From contig NZ_JAHWUS010000001.1 in NCBI RefSeq assembly GCF_019455445.1, forward strand, positions 1 through 64,000: DNA of 64,000 bases. The letters are read 5' to 3'. This document shows positions 45,161 to 53,634 of the stretch, one piece after another. Origin of the DNA: Pseudaquidulcibacter saccharophilus. GTDB taxonomy: Bacteria > Pseudomonadota > Alphaproteobacteria > Caulobacterales > Aquidulcibacteraceae. The notes beneath the pieces are model-generated. The model was given only the letters and a program-made list of their open reading frames with translations. It was not told the DNA's origin and did no database searches. The position numbers and the translations under genes were made by a program. The stretch's first letter is position 1; each line of letters opens with the position of its first letter.

Positions 45161-45176
45161 TTCCCAATTGGGGAAT
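45160..45176. promoter_or_regulatory. Palindrome adjoining the -24 box
   Basis: CCCAATTGGG (45163-45172) is a perfect 10-base palindrome, extended imperfectly to ATTCCCAATT/AATTGGGGAAT. It touches the -24 element at 45160, so a bound protein could block RpoN holoenzyme. Confidence 0.45.
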
Positions 45177-45313
45177 TTTGAAACACCAAATCAAATTTGC
45201 CACCAAAAACTCGACCAAAGCATATGAAAATTTGCAACTTTTGCATTGCACAATTCTCTTGAACCTTTATTTTATTGCGCCTAAGTTCACGCAAATTTTG
45301 CAAAGGTATATTT

Positions 45314-46192
45314 ATGAGCCAGATTACGACTGTTGGGGTTATTGGTGCAGGACAAATGGGAAATGGTATTGCCCATGTTGCCGCACTAGCAGGTTATAAT
45401 GTTGTTCTTTCCGATATCAGTCAGGAAAGCCTTGATAAAGCACTAAAAACAATTGAGAAAAACCTTGGCCGTCAGGTTTCAAAAGCCCTTATTACAGATC
45501 AAGAATCCAAAGACGCATTCGCAAAAATTACTATTTCTACTGACCTTGCTGCAATGAAAGACGCTGATATTATCATCGAAGCAGCAAGTGAAAATATCGA
45601 AATCAAAAAAGCAATTTTCAAAAACCTTTTGCAACACATTAAACCAGAGGCAATTCTGGCTTCTAATACTTCATCAATTTCTATTACCCGCCTTGGGGCA
45701 TCAACCGACCGTCCGGAAAAATTCATTGGTCTTCACTTTATGAATCCGGTTCCAGTTATGAAATTGGTTGAGATTATTCGCGGCCTTGCAACCGATGAAA
45801 CCACTTATGCGGCGGCGCTTGAAGTTGTTACCCGTATGGGAAAAATTACAACCAATGCCGAAGATTTCCCTGCATTCATCGTAAATCGTATTCTTGTGCC
45901 AATGATTAACGAAGCAATTTACACCCTTTATGAAGGTGTTGGCACGGTTGAATCAATCGATAAAGGCATGCGCATGGGGGCAAATCACCCGATGGGTCCA
46001 CTTGAATTAGGTGACTTTATTGGTCTTGATACCGTTTTGGCAATTATGCAGGTTCTTAACGAAGGTCTTGCCGATACCAAATATCGCCCTTGCCCACTTT
46101 TGGTTAAATATGTTGAGGCAGGGTGGCTAGGCCGTAAAACTAACCGCGGTTTCTATGATTACCGTGGTGAAACACCGGTTCCAACCAGATAA
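45314..46192 (+). CDS. hbd: 3-hydroxybutyryl-CoA dehydrogenase
   Basis: A 292-residue NAD(P)-dependent enzyme interconverting acetoacetyl-CoA and 3-hydroxybutyryl-CoA. Rossmann motif GAGQMGNGIA at about 9-18; catalytic His in the GLHFMNPVPVMKLVEI segment; C-terminal domain with ANHPMGPLELGDFIGLD. Full length for the family. The ATG at 45314 has AAAGG upstream; an in-frame TTG at 45275 is unlikely. It could serve polyhydroxybutyrate or fatty-acid metabolism; no partners are adjacent. Confidence 0.95.
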   Translation: MSQITTVGVIGAGQMGNGIAHVAALAGYNVVLSDISQESLDKALKTIEKNLGRQVSKALITDQESKDAFAKITISTDLAAMKDADIIIEAASENIEIKKAIFKNLLQHIKPEAILASNTSSISITRLGASTDRPEKFIGLHFMNPVPVMKLVEIIRGLATDETTYAAALEVVTRMGKITTNAEDFPAFIVNRILVPMINEAIYTLYEGVGTVESIDKGMRMGANHPMGPLELGDFIGLDTVLAIMQVLNEGLADTKYRPCPLLVKYVEAGWLGRKTNRGFYDYRGETPVPTR

Positions 46193-46200
46193 TAAAACAA

Positions 46201-46226
46201 AACCCGCCAAATTAGGCGGGTTTTTT
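46201..46226. terminator. Bidirectional terminator overlapping a stop codon
   Basis: AACCCGCC (46201-46208) and GGCGGGTT (46215-46222), loop AAATTA, T-run to 46226. The minus-strand receiver gene ends at 46225, so its stop lies within the T-run side of the structure. Confidence 0.92.
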
Positions 46227-46998
46227 ATTCTTCAAATTCAAAACGACCACTTCGGGCAAAGGCGGTTTCTATCGCCTCCAATAATTTATTCACGTCAAAT
46301 GGCTTGACCACAATTGCGTCCGCACCACGGGTCAAAGTATTGAATAATTTGTCATCAACATTGCCCGACATGGCAATGATACCAACATCCGGAAACTTCT
46401 CACGTAGTTTGGGAATAGTATCAATCGGCACAATCCCCGGCATATTCATATCGCTAAGGATAACATCAACATCTAGCAAATCCACTGAATCAAGGGCATC
46501 ATTCATTGATTCCGCCAATGTTACCCGATAGCCAATTTCATTGAGGATTTTATAGCATATTGTGCGTATTGATTTTGAATCATCAATAACAAGTACATGT
46601 GGCGGATGTTCGCCATTTTCCATGTAATATTCAAGGCCTTCAAGAATTGAGGTAAGTCGTTCTTTATTAAATGGCTTGGCAAGCAGAAATTCCGCGCCCA
46701 CCATTTTGGCATGCATCAGATGGGAATCCATTTCGTTTATTTCATCGGTCGCACTCATCGCGATGACAATAATATCTGGATCAGTGGCTTTTAGTTTTTT
46801 TACGTTGATGCTGCCCTCAGAATCCGGAAGCCCCAAATCCAAAAACGCCACCTTTGGATTGGTTGCCTTAACAAGCTCGATACCTGATGCGAGATCAAAA
46901 GCAATTTGTGCTTCCCAGCCCTTTTCATCGAGCATTTTGGCAATAAGCTTTGCTTGTATTTTTCCGTCTTCAATAATGACACAAAAATTGTTTGGCAC
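46225..46998 (-). CDS. Double-receiver response regulator without output domain
   Basis: A 257-residue protein of two CheY-like receiver domains. First (about 5-125): acidic Glu10/Asp11, phosphoacceptor Asp54, Lys108. Second (about 133-250): Asp139/Asp140, Asp183, Lys near 232. Both phosphorylation sites look intact. No DNA-binding, GGDEF or enzymatic domain follows, so it may act as a phosphate relay or through protein contacts. The start has a weak ribosome binding site. Monocistronic. Confidence 0.88.
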   Translation of the reverse strand: MPNNFCVIIEDGKIQAKLIAKMLDEKGWEAQIAFDLASGIELVKATNPKVAFLDLGLPDSEGSINVKKLKATDPDIIVIAMSATDEINEMDSHLMHAKMVGAEFLLAKPFNKERLTSILEGLEYYMENGEHPPHVLVIDDSKSIRTICYKILNEIGYRVTLAESMNDALDSVDLLDVDVILSDMNMPGIVPIDTIPKLREKFPDVGIIAMSGNVDDKLFNTLTRGADAIVVKPFDVNKLLEAIETAFARSGRFEFEE

Positions 46999-47082
46999 AA
47001 AAGGCTCCAGCTATTTTAATAAGCTAATTTAAATTTTCAAATCATATACATCAAACATCTAAATATATTACCAACAGATGTT

Positions 47083-47412
47083 TCAAATTTTATGGGTCTG
47101 ATCAAACCTTGAATACTCAAATTCAATGCATTGGGTGATTAATAAACGCCATACAGGCTCGGCAATATTGGGGGATAAACCAACCACCTCGGCTGATTTA
47201 AGAACTTTTTGGATTACATCCTCAATACGTGGTGCATCATAAACCATATCGCGGCTTTCTTTTATGCGTGCAGCCGCACCCATAAATGATTGTCTTTCGG
47301 CAACCAATTCCACCAAAATCCTATCAATACGGTCAACTTCATGTCTAACATCGGTCATCGTCTGACATTCATCAGCGGTTTTTAATTTCGGTAAATGTTC
47401 CAATTTCGTCAT
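47083..47412 (-). CDS. Chorismate mutase (AroQ class)
   Basis: A 109-residue all-helical chorismate mutase: N-terminal helix with conserved VDRIDRILVELVAERQSF (substrate-binding Arg), RIKESR loop and a C-terminal helix ending EPVWRLLITQCIEFE. It converts chorismate to prephenate, the first step to Phe and Tyr. The ATG at 47412 is preferred; an extension to 47493 would run through the parE terminator. It is short, resembling the stand-alone PchB-like form. Confidence 0.85.
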   Translation of the reverse strand: MTKLEHLPKLKTADECQTMTDVRHEVDRIDRILVELVAERQSFMGAAARIKESRDMVYDAPRIEDVIQKVLKSAEVVGLSPNIAEPVWRLLITQCIEFEYSRFDQTHKI

Positions 47413-47476
47413 ATCGCTTAAGTATCGGATGAAAAAATAAATTACAATAAGGTTTGGCAATAAATCACGCCAAAAT

Positions 47477-47502
47477 AAAAGGCACTTTGCCAAGTGCCTT
47501 TT
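47477..47502 (-). terminator. Terminator after parE
   Basis: AAAAGGCACTT and AAGTGCCTTTT form an 11-bp stem around TGCC with a T-rich tail on the minus strand. Confidence 0.9.
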
Positions 47503-47508
47503 AAAAAA

Positions 47509-49545
47509 TTAAATATCAATCTCTTCTGCGTATTTCGCATTTTGGGTAATCCAATTAAAACGGAGTTCCGCCTTTTTACCCATCAAAGTTTCCACCAAAT
47601 CAGAAACCATTTCTTCATCCTCTTTGGCGATTTGTAATCGTGCCAAAGTACGGGTGACAGGGTTCATAGTAGTTTCTTTTAGCTGGGCCGGCATCATTTC
47701 GCCCAAGCCCTTAAATCGTCCGATTTCCACCTTGGCATTGGCACGGAATTCGGTGCGCAAAATTTCTTCTTTATGGGCATCATCACGCGCATAAAAACTT
47801 TTTGAACCGTGCGAAATTCTATATAGCGGCGGCATCGCAAGATATACTTTGCCCGCTTCAACCAGTTTTGGCATTGCACGATAAAAGAATGTCGCCAAGA
47901 GTGCGGCAATATGCGCACCGTCAACGTCCGCATCGGTCATGATGATAATGCGTTCATAGCGCAAATCAGCAAGATTGAATTTGGACCCCATGCCAACACC
48001 AAGGGCAAGTGCCAAATCATTCAATTCCTGATTCCCAGTAAGTTTATCGCCGCTTGCCGAAGCAATGTTCAAAATTTTACCACGCAATGGTAAAATTGCC
48101 TGTGTCATACGGTTACGCGCCTGTTTAGCAGAACCACCCGCAGAATCACCCTCTACGATAAATAACTCGGTTCCTTCGGCATCTTGTTTGGTGCAATCGG
48201 CAAGTTTACCAGGAAGGCGAAGTTTACGAGTTGCAGATGCGCGTGAAACCTCTTTTTCCTTACGACGCTTAAGACGTTCATCACAGCGGGCAATAACCCA
48301 ATCAAGAAGCGCACGTGCCTCTTTTGAATTACCAGCTAACCAGTGATCAAATTTATCACGAACCGCATTTTCAACAATACGTATTGCCTCTGTGGTTGCC
48401 AATCTGTCTTTGGTTTGCCCTACAAATTCAGGCTCTTTAATAAATACCGAAATCAAAGAAGCCGCAGAATCAAACACGTCATCCGCAGTAATATTTGCGG
48501 CCTTTTTATCATTTAACAATTCACCATAGGCACGAAGCCCCTTGGTAATTGCCGCCCTAAGGCCTTGTTCATGCGTGCCGCCTTCTGGGGTTGGAATGGT
48601 GTTACAATAGCTTCTCATAAAGCTATCGGCATCGCCAAAGCCGCGCATCCCCCACGCCACCGCCCATTCAACCGAGCCATGCCCCTGTTGTTTATCGGTG
48701 CGCCCGGTAAAGGCGTTTTGGGTTACGGTTGGTGAGCTTTCGACAACGGTCTGTAAATAATCGGCAAGACCATTTGGGAAGCAGAACACCTCCTCGGTTG
48801 GGATGTTTGACCCTGGCTTAATACGCTCTGGCGCGCATTTAAAACGGATTTCAACCCCGGCAAAAAGATAGGCTTTTGAGCGCGCCATATTAAACACGCG
48901 CGCCGGATCAAATTGCAAATTTTCACCAAAAATTTCGGCATCGGGATGGAAACGTGTTAATGTACCACGGCGGTTTTGAACAGCACCCAATTCCTTAATC
49001 GGACCTTGGGGAATACCGCGTGAAAACTCCATAGCATAAAGTTTTCTGTCGCGTGCCACCTCGACATAAAGCCTATCGGAAAGGGCGTTTACCACAGAAA
49101 CACCAACCCCGTGCAAACCGCCCGAAGTTTGATAAGATTTATCAGAGAATTTACCACCGGCGTGAAGCACGGTTAGAACAACTTCTAATGCTGATTTCCC
49201 CTCATATTTCGGGTGGGGGTCAACCGGAATACCACGACCATTATCAATAACCACCAATGATCCGTCTTCTTCAAGGCTTACCTCAATTCGGTTGGCATGC
49301 CCTGCGACCGCCTCATCCATTGAGTTATCGAGAACTTCGGCAAAAAGGTGGTGTAATGCGCGGCTATCGGTACCGCCAATATACATGCCCGGGCGTTTGC
49401 GCACGGGTTCAAGCCCTTCGAGAACCTCAATCGAAGATGCCGAATAATCAGAAGAACTGCTTGGTTGTGTGTTGTTTGTTGCTTTTGGCTGTGGTTTTTG
49501 TTCTGGTAACTCGCCGCCAAATAGACTTTCCGCACTTTGCGTCAT
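47509..49545 (-). CDS. parE: DNA topoisomerase IV subunit B ParE
   Basis: A 678-residue type IIA topoisomerase ATPase subunit. GHKL ATPase (about 35-250, with the EVLDNSMDEA and GRGIPVD motifs), transducer domain, and TOPRIM (about 455-570) with EGDSAGGSAKQARNR and the DADVDGAHI metal site. ParE rather than GyrB is indicated by the length (no long insertions) and by the KFSDKSYQTSGGLHGVG lid. With ParC it decatenates sister chromosomes. Confidence 0.93.
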   Translation of the reverse strand: MTQSAESLFGGELPEQKPQPKATNNTQPSSSSDYSASSIEVLEGLEPVRKRPGMYIGGTDSRALHHLFAEVLDNSMDEAVAGHANRIEVSLEEDGSLVVIDNGRGIPVDPHPKYEGKSALEVVLTVLHAGGKFSDKSYQTSGGLHGVGVSVVNALSDRLYVEVARDRKLYAMEFSRGIPQGPIKELGAVQNRRGTLTRFHPDAEIFGENLQFDPARVFNMARSKAYLFAGVEIRFKCAPERIKPGSNIPTEEVFCFPNGLADYLQTVVESSPTVTQNAFTGRTDKQQGHGSVEWAVAWGMRGFGDADSFMRSYCNTIPTPEGGTHEQGLRAAITKGLRAYGELLNDKKAANITADDVFDSAASLISVFIKEPEFVGQTKDRLATTEAIRIVENAVRDKFDHWLAGNSKEARALLDWVIARCDERLKRRKEKEVSRASATRKLRLPGKLADCTKQDAEGTELFIVEGDSAGGSAKQARNRMTQAILPLRGKILNIASASGDKLTGNQELNDLALALGVGMGSKFNLADLRYERIIIMTDADVDGAHIAALLATFFYRAMPKLVEAGKVYLAMPPLYRISHGSKSFYARDDAHKEEILRTEFRANAKVEIGRFKGLGEMMPAQLKETTMNPVTRTLARLQIAKEDEEMVSDLVETLMGKKAELRFNWITQNAKYAEEIDI

Positions 49546-49773
49546 TATTCTTTGCCAAACCTTCTTTAATTACATTAACCCCTATCCCAAAAGCTATTTC
49601 GCGCATTTGGTCAAGATTTACGGCTGCTTTGGGCGGGGGATAGTTTATTTAGGCTCGCATGAAGGGGTTGCATCACGACCCCATTCGTTATAACAAATCA
49701 CCACTTGATTTAAGGCAGGCAAATTGCCAAGTTAAATAATAACCCAGATTGAATAATAACTAAGGGACAGATC

Positions 49774-51201
49774 ATGCTTGATAAACGCAAATTCTATATC
49801 AATGGCGAATGGGTAAACCCGACAAAACCAAATGACCATTTCATCATCAACCCCGCCAATGAAGAGCAAATCGCCGTTATTTCGCTTGGCACAGAAGACG
49901 ATGTCAACAAAGCAATCGCCGCCGCCAAAGCCGCATTTGAAACATTCCAATTTTCATCAATTGATGAACGCATTGCGATTTTGGAAAAAATCACCAACCT
50001 TTTAAAAGAACGCAATGAAGAAGTTGCACAAGCAATCAGTGATGAAATGGGTGCGCCTTTATGGCTTGCACGCTCATCCCAAGCACCTTCTGGTTATGCA
50101 CATTTTGCCGAAACTTTGCGGGTTTTAAAAGAATATAGCTTTGAACGTAAAATGGGGCCGTCACAAGTATTGCGTGAACCAATTGGCGTTTGTGGCCTTA
50201 TTACCCCTTGGAATTGGCCAATTAATCAGGTGGCGTGTAAAGTTGCCCCTGCGCTTGCGGTTGGCTGTACTATGGTTTTAAAACCATCCGAACTTGCACC
50301 ACTTGATGCCATGATTCTTGCCGAAGTTATTGACGCGTCAGGGGTTCCAAAAGGTGTGTTCAACCTAGTAAATGGTGACGGTATGGGCGTTGGCGTTCCA
50401 TTGTCTTCGCACCCTGATATTGATTTTGTTTCATTTACTGGTTCAACCCGCGCAGGGATTGAGATTTCAAAAAATGCCGCGCCAACCGTTAAAAAAGTCG
50501 CCCTAGAACTTGGTGGCAAATCACCAAACATCGTGCTTGAGGATGCCGATATTGAAAAGGCAGTCCGCCAAGGTGTAAGAATTTGTTTTGGCAACTCTGG
50601 TCAATCGTGCAACTCTCCAACCCGTATGTTTGTGCCGCGCGCCAAATTGGAACAAGCCAAAGAAGTCGCAAAGGCAACTGCGGAATCGGTTGTGGTTTCC
50701 AATCCTTCTGATGAAAACGCGCCAAAAGGCGCAATTGGCCCGCTTTCAAATGCCCGCCAATTCACCAAAGTCACTGGCATGATTGAAGATGCTATCAAAG
50801 AGGGCAATGAATTAATCGCCGGAGGTACTGGTCGTGCCGATGGTTTTGACAAAGGCTATTTTGTCAAGCCAACCGTTTTTGTTTCCAAAGATAATAATTC
50901 AACCATCGCCCGCGAAGAAGTATTTGGTCCAGTTTTAACCATTATCCCTTATGATAATGAAGAACATGCAATTCAAATGGCAAATGATACCGTTTATGGT
51001 TTATCGGCCTATGTTCAATCATCGGATAATGACCATGCACGTGCGGTTGCCCGTAAACTTCGGGCGGGTATGGTGCATCTAAACGGCATCCCAACCCAAA
51101 TCGAAGCGCCATTCGGCGGATATAAACAATCCGGCAATGGGCGGGAATGGGGTGAATTCGGCCTAGAAGAGTTCACAGAAGTTAAGGCAATTATGGGATA
51201 G
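49774..51201 (+). CDS. Aldehyde dehydrogenase family protein
   Basis: A 475-residue NAD(P)-dependent aldehyde dehydrogenase. Cofactor region TPWNWPINQ near 145-153, general base Glu in LELGGKSPN, catalytic Cys in GNSGQSCNSPTRM near 275, and a C-terminal GGYKQSGNGREWGEFGLEEF oligomerisation segment. Similar enzymes oxidise short aliphatic aldehydes; the substrate is not evident. AAGGGA lies before the ATG. The last 57 bases are repeated twice more downstream. Confidence 0.94.
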   Translation: MLDKRKFYINGEWVNPTKPNDHFIINPANEEQIAVISLGTEDDVNKAIAAAKAAFETFQFSSIDERIAILEKITNLLKERNEEVAQAISDEMGAPLWLARSSQAPSGYAHFAETLRVLKEYSFERKMGPSQVLREPIGVCGLITPWNWPINQVACKVAPALAVGCTMVLKPSELAPLDAMILAEVIDASGVPKGVFNLVNGDGMGVGVPLSSHPDIDFVSFTGSTRAGIEISKNAAPTVKKVALELGGKSPNIVLEDADIEKAVRQGVRICFGNSGQSCNSPTRMFVPRAKLEQAKEVAKATAESVVVSNPSDENAPKGAIGPLSNARQFTKVTGMIEDAIKEGNELIAGGTGRADGFDKGYFVKPTVFVSKDNNSTIAREEVFGPVLTIIPYDNEEHAIQMANDTVYGLSAYVQSSDNDHARAVARKLRAGMVHLNGIPTQIEAPFGGYKQSGNGREWGEFGLEEFTEVKAIMG

Positions 51202-51475
51202 GGTTTTCCCTACCCCATTCCCTATATTTTGTTGTTCTTCGCCCTATCCGAAAAGTCTCCAACTTTTCGGGGCTCATCAATGAATGGGGTGAATTCGGCC
51301 TCGAAGAATTCACCGAGGTTAAGGCGATTATGGGATAGGGTTTTCCCTACCCCATTCCCTATATTTTGTTGTTCTTCGCCCTATCCGAAAAGTCTCCAAC
51401 TTTTCGGGGCTCATCAATGAATGGGATGAATTCGGCCTCGAAGAATTCACCGAGGTTAAGGCTATTATGGGATAG
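51145..51475 (+). repeat. Tandem reiteration of the aldehyde dehydrogenase 3' end
   Basis: Three 57-base copies of the gene end (51145-51201, 51282-51338, 51419-51475) alternate with two identical 80-base spacers (51202-51281, 51339-51418), a 137-base period. Copy 2 differs from copy 1 at five positions, all third codon positions and synonymous. Copy 3 differs from copy 2 at two positions, one changing Gly to Asp. Only copy 1 belongs to an intact gene. Confidence 0.9.
51237..51282 (+). repeat. Dispersed stem-loop repeat, copies 2 and 3
   Basis: Within the 80-base spacer, CCGAAAAGT and ACTTTTCGG pair around a short loop and are followed by GGGCTCATCAATG. The same element is repeated at 51374-51419 and, diverged and inverted, at 33471-33516. 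Confidence 0.75.
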
Positions 51476-51586
51476 ACACTCAAGTTGCCACCCTCCTCGC
51501 TTCGCTCGTCACTCAGCGACTTGGAGCATAAAGAGAAATAAAATCCAAAAGCTTGGTTTTCGATTTTATTTCACATATTTTTAAAG

Positions 51587-51607
51587 GCCCTGCATCGCAG
51601 GGCTTTT
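51587..51607 (+). terminator. Terminator downstream of the aldehyde dehydrogenase region
   Basis: GCCCTGC (51587-51593) and GCAGGGC (51597-51603) around ATC, followed by TTTTATTTTT. Confidence 0.88.
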
Positions 51608-51679
51608 ATTTTTACGGCTTCTTTATTTTTTTTACGACCTTAATTATCGCGCCTTTAGTTTGCATCGGCTAGTTTGTAC

Positions 51680-51747
51680 TTGTCACGGGGAATGTGCGCG
51701 CCAAGACCTTCCAACTGCCCCCAACAGTAAGCGCTGCCCCGTGACAA
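51680..51747. other. 68-base closed inverted repeat, possible structured RNA
   Basis: TTGTCACGGGG (51680-51690) and CCCCGTGACAA (51737-51747) are perfect 11-base arms. The 46 enclosed bases contain GCGC/GCGC and ACTG/CAGT inner pairings. The base composition is markedly more GC-rich than the surroundings. It lies 36 bases after the mutL stop codon and could be a small RNA, a 3'-UTR structure or an insertion element. I do not recognise it as a known RNA family. Confidence 0.45.
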
Positions 51748-51783
51748 TAATTTATATGTGACAATAATTTTCAATTAAATTTA

Positions 51784-53622
51784 TTATTTTCTACCAAATA
51801 ATTTTTCAATATCATTCAGGCTGAGCTTAACGAATGTTGGTCGCCCGTGATTGCATTGCCCCGAACGTGGGGTAACTTCCATTTCACGCAAAAGGGCGTT
51901 CATTTCAACTGGCCCCAATTGGCGCCCCGCCCGCACCGAGCCATGACATGCCATACGCGACAAAATCTCGTCAATTCTTTCTTTAAGACGCATGGCATTA
52001 TCAAAACCAGCGATTTCATCGGCAAGGTCTTTTAATAATTCTTTGGCGTTTATCTTACCCAAAATAGCCGGGGTTTCGCGCACCAAAATGGCACCATCGC
52101 CAAACCCTTCGATAACCAAGCCAAATTGTGCCAATTCATCGGCCTTGGCCAACAGATTATCGCAATCAACCGCATCCATTTCGACAACATCGGGTATAAG
52201 TGATAATTGGCGCGGAATTCCGGTTTCGTTCATTGCCGCCTTCATTCTTTCAAGCACAAGGCGTTCATGCGCGGCATGTTGATCAACAATTACGATGCCC
52301 TCATCAGTTTGGGCAACAACATATGTATTATGAAGCTGTGCCTTGGCTGCACCCAATGGGAAATTTTGTGGCGAAGATTGTGGCTGTACTTCTTCGGTTT
52401 GTGGTTCTTCAAATGCCCTTGCCATTGGTGCGGGGGCTTGTTGCGGCGTAAATTCACGCGGCATGCCTTCATAAAAACCTGTCTGAACAGGTTTTGGCGC
52501 GGGAGTATAATTATAATTACCCTGATAAAATTTCGGCGCATCAGTTTGTTGCAATGACTTCCCAAGTGCGCCAATGGTTTGGCTCGCAAGGCTAGTGCTG
52601 GCACGAACCGAAACTTCGCCAATTGCGTGCCGTAATGCACCAATTATAAGACCACGAATTAAGGCAGGGTCACGAAACCGCACTTCTGTCTTTGCGGGGT
52701 GAACATTGACATCAACCAATTTGGGTTCAAGTTCCAAAAATAGTGCCAAAATCGGATGGCGATCTTTTGCCAAAACATCCTGATATGCCGCGCGCGCCAC
52801 ACCTTTCAGCATTGGATCTTTTACAGGGCGATTGTTCACAAATAAAAACTGAAAACGCGAATCTGAACGCGATGCCGTTGGTAATGATGCAAGCCCATAT
52901 AGCCTCACCCCCTCGCGCTCGACATCAATTACAAGGCAATCATCCGCCAAATCTGCACCAATAATATCGCGTATTCGTGCGGCAGGTTCGGTTTCATCGT
53001 GATTTTTGGTACGAAAAGAAATCTTGCCATCAAGATAAAGCGAAAAACCAATTTCCGGGCGTGACAAAGCAAGGCGTTTTACAACATCAATAATGGCGAT
53101 ATTTTCACTGCGCACGCTTTTCATGAATTTAAGACGAGCCGGTGTCGCAAAAAACAAATCCCGCACCTCAATACGTGTACCAGAATTCAACCCAGCCCAA
53201 GCACAAGGTTTTATTGGTGAAACCTGCCCACCTTCAATATTTATTTCCCATGCTTCGGAAGATAAATAATGGCGTGATTGAATTTTCATGCGTGCGACCG
53301 CGCCAATTGATGGCAAGGCCTCACCGCGAAAGCCGAGGGTATTGATATTGGTTAAGTCAGCCGTATTACCATCATCTTTTAATTTTGATGTCGCGTGGCG
53401 CAAAATCGCAATTGGTAACTCATCCTTGGTTATGCCACTGCCGTCGTCTTCGATTAAAATACGTGCCAAGCCGCCTTCATCGCACCAGATATTAACACTC
53501 TGGGCGCCCGCATCAAGTGAGTTTTCAATAAGCTCTTTTAAGGCAGATGCGGGTCTTTCAATAACCTCGCCGGCAGCAATCTGGTTTATAACCTGTTGTG
53601 AAAGCTGTCGAATACTTCCCAT
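51784..53622 (-). CDS. mutL: DNA mismatch repair protein MutL
   Basis: A 612-residue MutL. N-terminal GHKL ATPase (about 1-330) with NQIAAGEVIERPASALKELIENSLDAG, the DDGSGI motif and GFRGEALPSIG; a Pro/Gln-rich linker (about 365-430); C-terminal dimerisation domain with DQHAAHERL and ACHGSVRAG near 560. No DQHA(X)2E(X)4E-type endonuclease site is obvious beyond DQHAAHE-RLVLE, which does match that pattern, consistent with a nicking MutL. It couples mismatch recognition by MutS to excision. Confidence 0.95.
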   Translation of the reverse strand: MGSIRQLSQQVINQIAAGEVIERPASALKELIENSLDAGAQSVNIWCDEGGLARILIEDDGSGITKDELPIAILRHATSKLKDDGNTADLTNINTLGFRGEALPSIGAVARMKIQSRHYLSSEAWEINIEGGQVSPIKPCAWAGLNSGTRIEVRDLFFATPARLKFMKSVRSENIAIIDVVKRLALSRPEIGFSLYLDGKISFRTKNHDETEPAARIRDIIGADLADDCLVIDVEREGVRLYGLASLPTASRSDSRFQFLFVNNRPVKDPMLKGVARAAYQDVLAKDRHPILALFLELEPKLVDVNVHPAKTEVRFRDPALIRGLIIGALRHAIGEVSVRASTSLASQTIGALGKSLQQTDAPKFYQGNYNYTPAPKPVQTGFYEGMPREFTPQQAPAPMARAFEEPQTEEVQPQSSPQNFPLGAAKAQLHNTYVVAQTDEGIVIVDQHAAHERLVLERMKAAMNETGIPRQLSLIPDVVEMDAVDCDNLLAKADELAQFGLVIEGFGDGAILVRETPAILGKINAKELLKDLADEIAGFDNAMRLKERIDEILSRMACHGSVRAGRQLGPVEMNALLREMEVTPRSGQCNHGRPTFVKLSLNDIEKLFGRK

Positions 53623-53634
53623 ATTATCCGGCCA

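Larger units (their letters stand above)
51476..51783. other. Gap between aldehyde dehydrogenase repeats and mutL
   Basis: No gene is seen. The stretch holds an AT-rich inverted repeat AAATAAAATC/GATTTTATTT (51536-51571), a terminator (51587-51607), a long closed inverted repeat (51680-51747) and a direct repeat GTGACAATAATTT (51741-51753 and 51759-51771) just downstream of mutL. Confidence 0.7.

Noticed and set aside
51229-51584. Two overlapping small open frames with nearly identical N-termini downstream of the aldehyde dehydrogenase
   Set aside because: They arise from reading the 137-base duplication in a different frame and begin with TTG without a ribosome binding site; not genes.
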